The position numbers and the translations under genes were made by a program. Shown here one piece after another: positions 14,508-15,301 of a stretch of 15,301 nucleotides of DNA. The stretch's first letter is position 1, and each line of letters starts with the position of its first letter. Under the pieces are notes generated by a model. It saw only the letters and a program-made list of their open reading frames with translations. It was not told the origin of the DNA and ran no database searches. Origin of the DNA: Thermoplasmata archaeon (GTDB lineage: Archaea > Thermoplasmatota > E2 > UBA202 > DSCA01); the NCBI GenBank assembly GCA_008297795.1, contig VBQP01000014.1, forward strand, positions 1-15,301, in the 5' to 3' direction.

Positions 14508-14557
14508 GTTATGGGGTTTGTGCTTTTGTTGGGCAATAACTGGGGAAGCCATCCCCA
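14507..14557 (-). promoter_or_regulatory. Two dyads abutting the hydrogenase promoter, possible operator
   Basis: AGTTAT (14507-14512) is the exact inverse of ATAACT (14536-14541). It is followed by a perfect 6-bp hairpin, TGGGGA (14541-14546) with TCCCCA (14552-14557). Together they occupy the region just upstream of the TATA box, where an activator or repressor could bind. That role is inferred from position only. Confidence 0.3.
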
Positions 14558-14629
14558 CACCGTTTGATAATACCTTCTTCTCTTAAATTTCTCAGGCGAT
14601 TTGTTTCGGCACCTGCAAACAGCAAAACC

Positions 14630-14646
14630 AAAGAAAAATTTAAATA
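14630..14646 (+). promoter_or_regulatory. Orphan BRE/TATA-like promoter
   Basis: AAGAAAAATTTAAATA is a near-ideal archaeal BRE plus TATA box (TATA 14639-14646). It predicts a start near 14668-14671, where no protein gene begins. TTTAAA is symmetric, so a leftward use cannot be ruled out, but the purine-rich BRE favours the plus strand. Confidence 0.45.
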
Positions 14647-14667
14647 CCGCCTTTCCTATTACATTAT

Positions 14668-14716
14668 TAGCAAAATGATAGCAATATGGGAAAAGGGGCA
14701 TTAAAATCATTTTTTT
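14668..14716 (+). ncRNA. Candidate small RNA: hairpin ending in a T-run
   Basis: AAAATGAT (14672-14679) is perfectly complementary to ATCATTTT (14706-14713), and the 3' arm runs into seven T residues (14710-14716). It starts at the distance expected from the orphan promoter. The predicted transcript is about 45-50 bases. It also contains a nine-codon frame, ATG at 14675 to TAA at 14702-14704, without a Shine-Dalgarno site. No known RNA family is recognised, and no C/D-box pair is visible. Confidence 0.25.
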
Positions 14717-14759
14717 CGCCTTTCTCTCCCCCTTTCCCTGCCTCCCATTTCCGCATTTC

Positions 14760-14767
14760 TTTTATAC
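14760..14767 (+). promoter_or_regulatory. TATA box of tRNA-Leu
   Basis: TTTTATAC is centred 27 bases before the first base of the tRNA, the typical archaeal spacing. Confidence 0.5.
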
Positions 14768-14790
14768 AATCTGGCATTTACATAAAACAG

Positions 14791-14904
14791 GCAGGGGTAG
14801 CCAAGTATGGCCAACGGCGCAGGACTTAAGATCGCATGATAAAAAGGGTTCGATGAGACATCCTGTCTCGAAGGAGTCCGAGGGTTCAAATCCCTCCCCC
14901 TGCA
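14791..14904 (+). tRNA. tRNA-Leu (anticodon UAA) with a 29-base intron
   Basis: The seven-base acceptor stem GCAGGGG pairs with CCCCTGC and is followed by discriminator A. The T arm is GAGGG-TTCAAAT-CCCTC. A long variable arm (CTC/GAG) makes it a class II tRNA, and the anticodon loop CTTAAGA gives anticodon UAA (14827-14829), so leucine. The gene is too long unless an intron at 14831-14859 is removed after position 37. The exons then join to form the five-pair anticodon stem CAGGA/TCCTG. The precursor folds into a canonical bulge-helix-bulge: bulge A36-G37/A, a four-pair helix CUUA with UGAG, bulge A-C/A38, and an inner UCG/CGA helix. That is the substrate of archaeal tRNA splicing endonuclease. 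CCA is not encoded. Confidence 0.95.
14831..14859 (+). other. tRNA-Leu intron at position 37/38
   Basis: The intron is 29 bases long and is placed by restoring the anticodon stem and by the bulge-helix-bulge geometry. Its 3' part (UGAG) pairs with the loop bases C32-A35, including one U-G wobble. The inner helix has only three pairs, closing a 16-base loop. It is too short to carry a guide RNA or protein. Confidence 0.9.
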
Positions 14905-14963
14905 TTTTCGGGGTTGCGGTTGCAAGAAAATGGCAAGGGCGAAAAAGCAAATTTTATAGAAAA

Positions 14964-14971
14964 TATTTATA
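14964..14971 (+). promoter_or_regulatory. TATA box of the RNase P RNA gene
   Basis: TATTTATA with an A-rich upstream BRE (AGAAAA) is centred about 27 bases before the P1 helix of the RNase P RNA. Confidence 0.55.
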
Positions 14972-14993
14972 AGATGAATTCCATAAATGAAGC

Positions 14994-15284
14994 GAGCCAG
15001 GAGTGGGTGAGCGGCTCACGGCTTCGTGCTGAGGAAACTCCTCCCTCATTCCCGGACCAGGTGTGTAAAAACTGGGGCGAGAGTCCCAAATGGGGCGCAG
15101 AAACGACACAGCCCGTGACGAGGATGATTTCCTCGGGAATGACGTTGTTACGGGATTTGATGAAACGGCCCCATCCTGGAGCAAGTCCAAATACCGGGAT
15201 CGGTTGTCCGGGACCGCTCGGAGGTAGGACGCATAGGTGAATGCCGCATAAAACAGAAGGAGGGTTACTGCCCACACCTGGCTC
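14994..15284 (+). ncRNA. rnpB: RNase P RNA (archaeal type A)
   Basis: This is the catalytic RNA that removes 5' leaders from pre-tRNAs. Its ends form helix P1: bases 14994-15007 pair with 15271-15284, 14 positions with a single A-A mismatch, which sets both boundaries at about 291 bases. Inside are the P3 hairpin CACG-GCTT-CGTG (15017-15028), the conserved region I GAGGAAACTCC (15031-15041), AGCAAGTCCAAATA (15180-15193, conserved region IV) and ACAGAAGGAGGGTT (15253-15266, region V). P4 forms between AAC-CCTCC (15036-15044, with T15039 bulged) and GGAGG-GTT (15259-15266). The usual AAG of region I is AAC here and its partner is changed to match. The gene follows tRNA-Leu by about 90 bases but has its own promoter. 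Confidence 0.93.
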
Positions 15285-15301
15285 CCAACTTATCTATAAG
15301 C

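Larger units (their letters stand above)
14477..14790. other. Intergenic region between the hydrogenase operon and tRNA-Leu
   Basis: These 314 bases hold the leftward hydrogenase promoter, the two dyads next to it, a rightward TATA-like element with a downstream hairpin and T-run, and the tRNA promoter. The only sizeable open frame (minus strand, 14477-14710) has no ribosome binding site and an unlikely Cys/Arg/Tyr-rich composition, so I see no protein gene. Confidence 0.6.

Noticed and set aside
14477..14710. 77-codon minus-strand frame upstream of hydB
   Set aside because: It covers the hydrogenase promoter and dyads, has no Shine-Dalgarno or correctly spaced TATA, and its composition is unlike a protein.
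14914..15277. Several open frames on both strands over the tRNA and RNase P RNA
   Set aside because: The interval is explained by RNase P RNA structure and conserved regions; the frames are incidental in GC-rich RNA genes.
1..15301. Insertion sequences, CRISPR repeats, attachment sites or a replication origin
   Set aside because: Reading both strands I saw no transposase or integrase motif, no regularly spaced repeat and no target duplication. The tRNA has no partial copy downstream within the window.

Overview
The window looks like a chromosomal segment of a euryarchaeon, most likely a member of Thermoplasmatota or a related lineage. The evidence is archaeal: BRE/TATA-type promoters about 25 bases upstream of start codons (several apparently leaderless), an archaeosine synthase (ArcS), a tRNA-Leu with an intron at the canonical 37/38 position bounded by a bulge-helix-bulge, a type-A archaeal RNase P RNA, and a cytosolic sulfhydrogenase operon in the order known from Thermococcales. 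The lineage is inferred; no marker here settles it. I see no transposase, integrase, CRISPR array or prophage gene.

Left part (1-9 kb, plus strand). The window opens inside a secreted cysteine-peptidase-like gene (clan CD, C25/gingipain-like) that carries a frameshift between its presumed catalytic His and Cys. Next come a structured leader region and a medium/long-chain acyl-CoA synthetase whose stop codon overlaps the start of a Icc/CpdA-type metallophosphoesterase. A membrane protein of unknown function with a large N-glycosylation-rich ectodomain follows, tightly coupled to a second metallophosphoesterase (COG1407 type). Then come a short, ACT-less D-3-phosphoglycerate dehydrogenase and archaeosine synthase.

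Right part (9-14.5 kb, minus strand). Transcribed leftward from a leaderless promoter at about 14500 is a five-gene [NiFe]-hydrogenase operon: beta (two 4Fe-4S ferredoxin motifs), gamma (FAD/NAD(P)H module), delta (small subunit), alpha (large, Ni-Fe subunit) and a maturation protease whose start lies inside the alpha-subunit codons that it helps to process. The set should form a soluble group 3b NAD(P)H-linked hydrogenase/sulfhydrogenase. Downstream, from their own promoters, come a dodecin-family protein lacking the flavin-stacking Trp, and a ribbon-helix-helix protein paired with a third metallophosphoesterase (COG2129 type). This last gene ends 3 bases from the convergent archaeosine synthase.

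Right end (14.5-15.3 kb). This is an RNA-rich interval: an orphan plus-strand promoter followed by a small hairpin and a T-run, then the intron-containing tRNA-Leu(UAA), then the RNase P RNA, essentially complete, with a C-G in place of the usual G-C pair in helix P4. I found no convincing wholly new system. The best leads are the compensated RNase P core change, the promoter-hairpin-T-run unit, the structured leader of the acyl-CoA synthetase, and the membrane protein/phosphoesterase pair.
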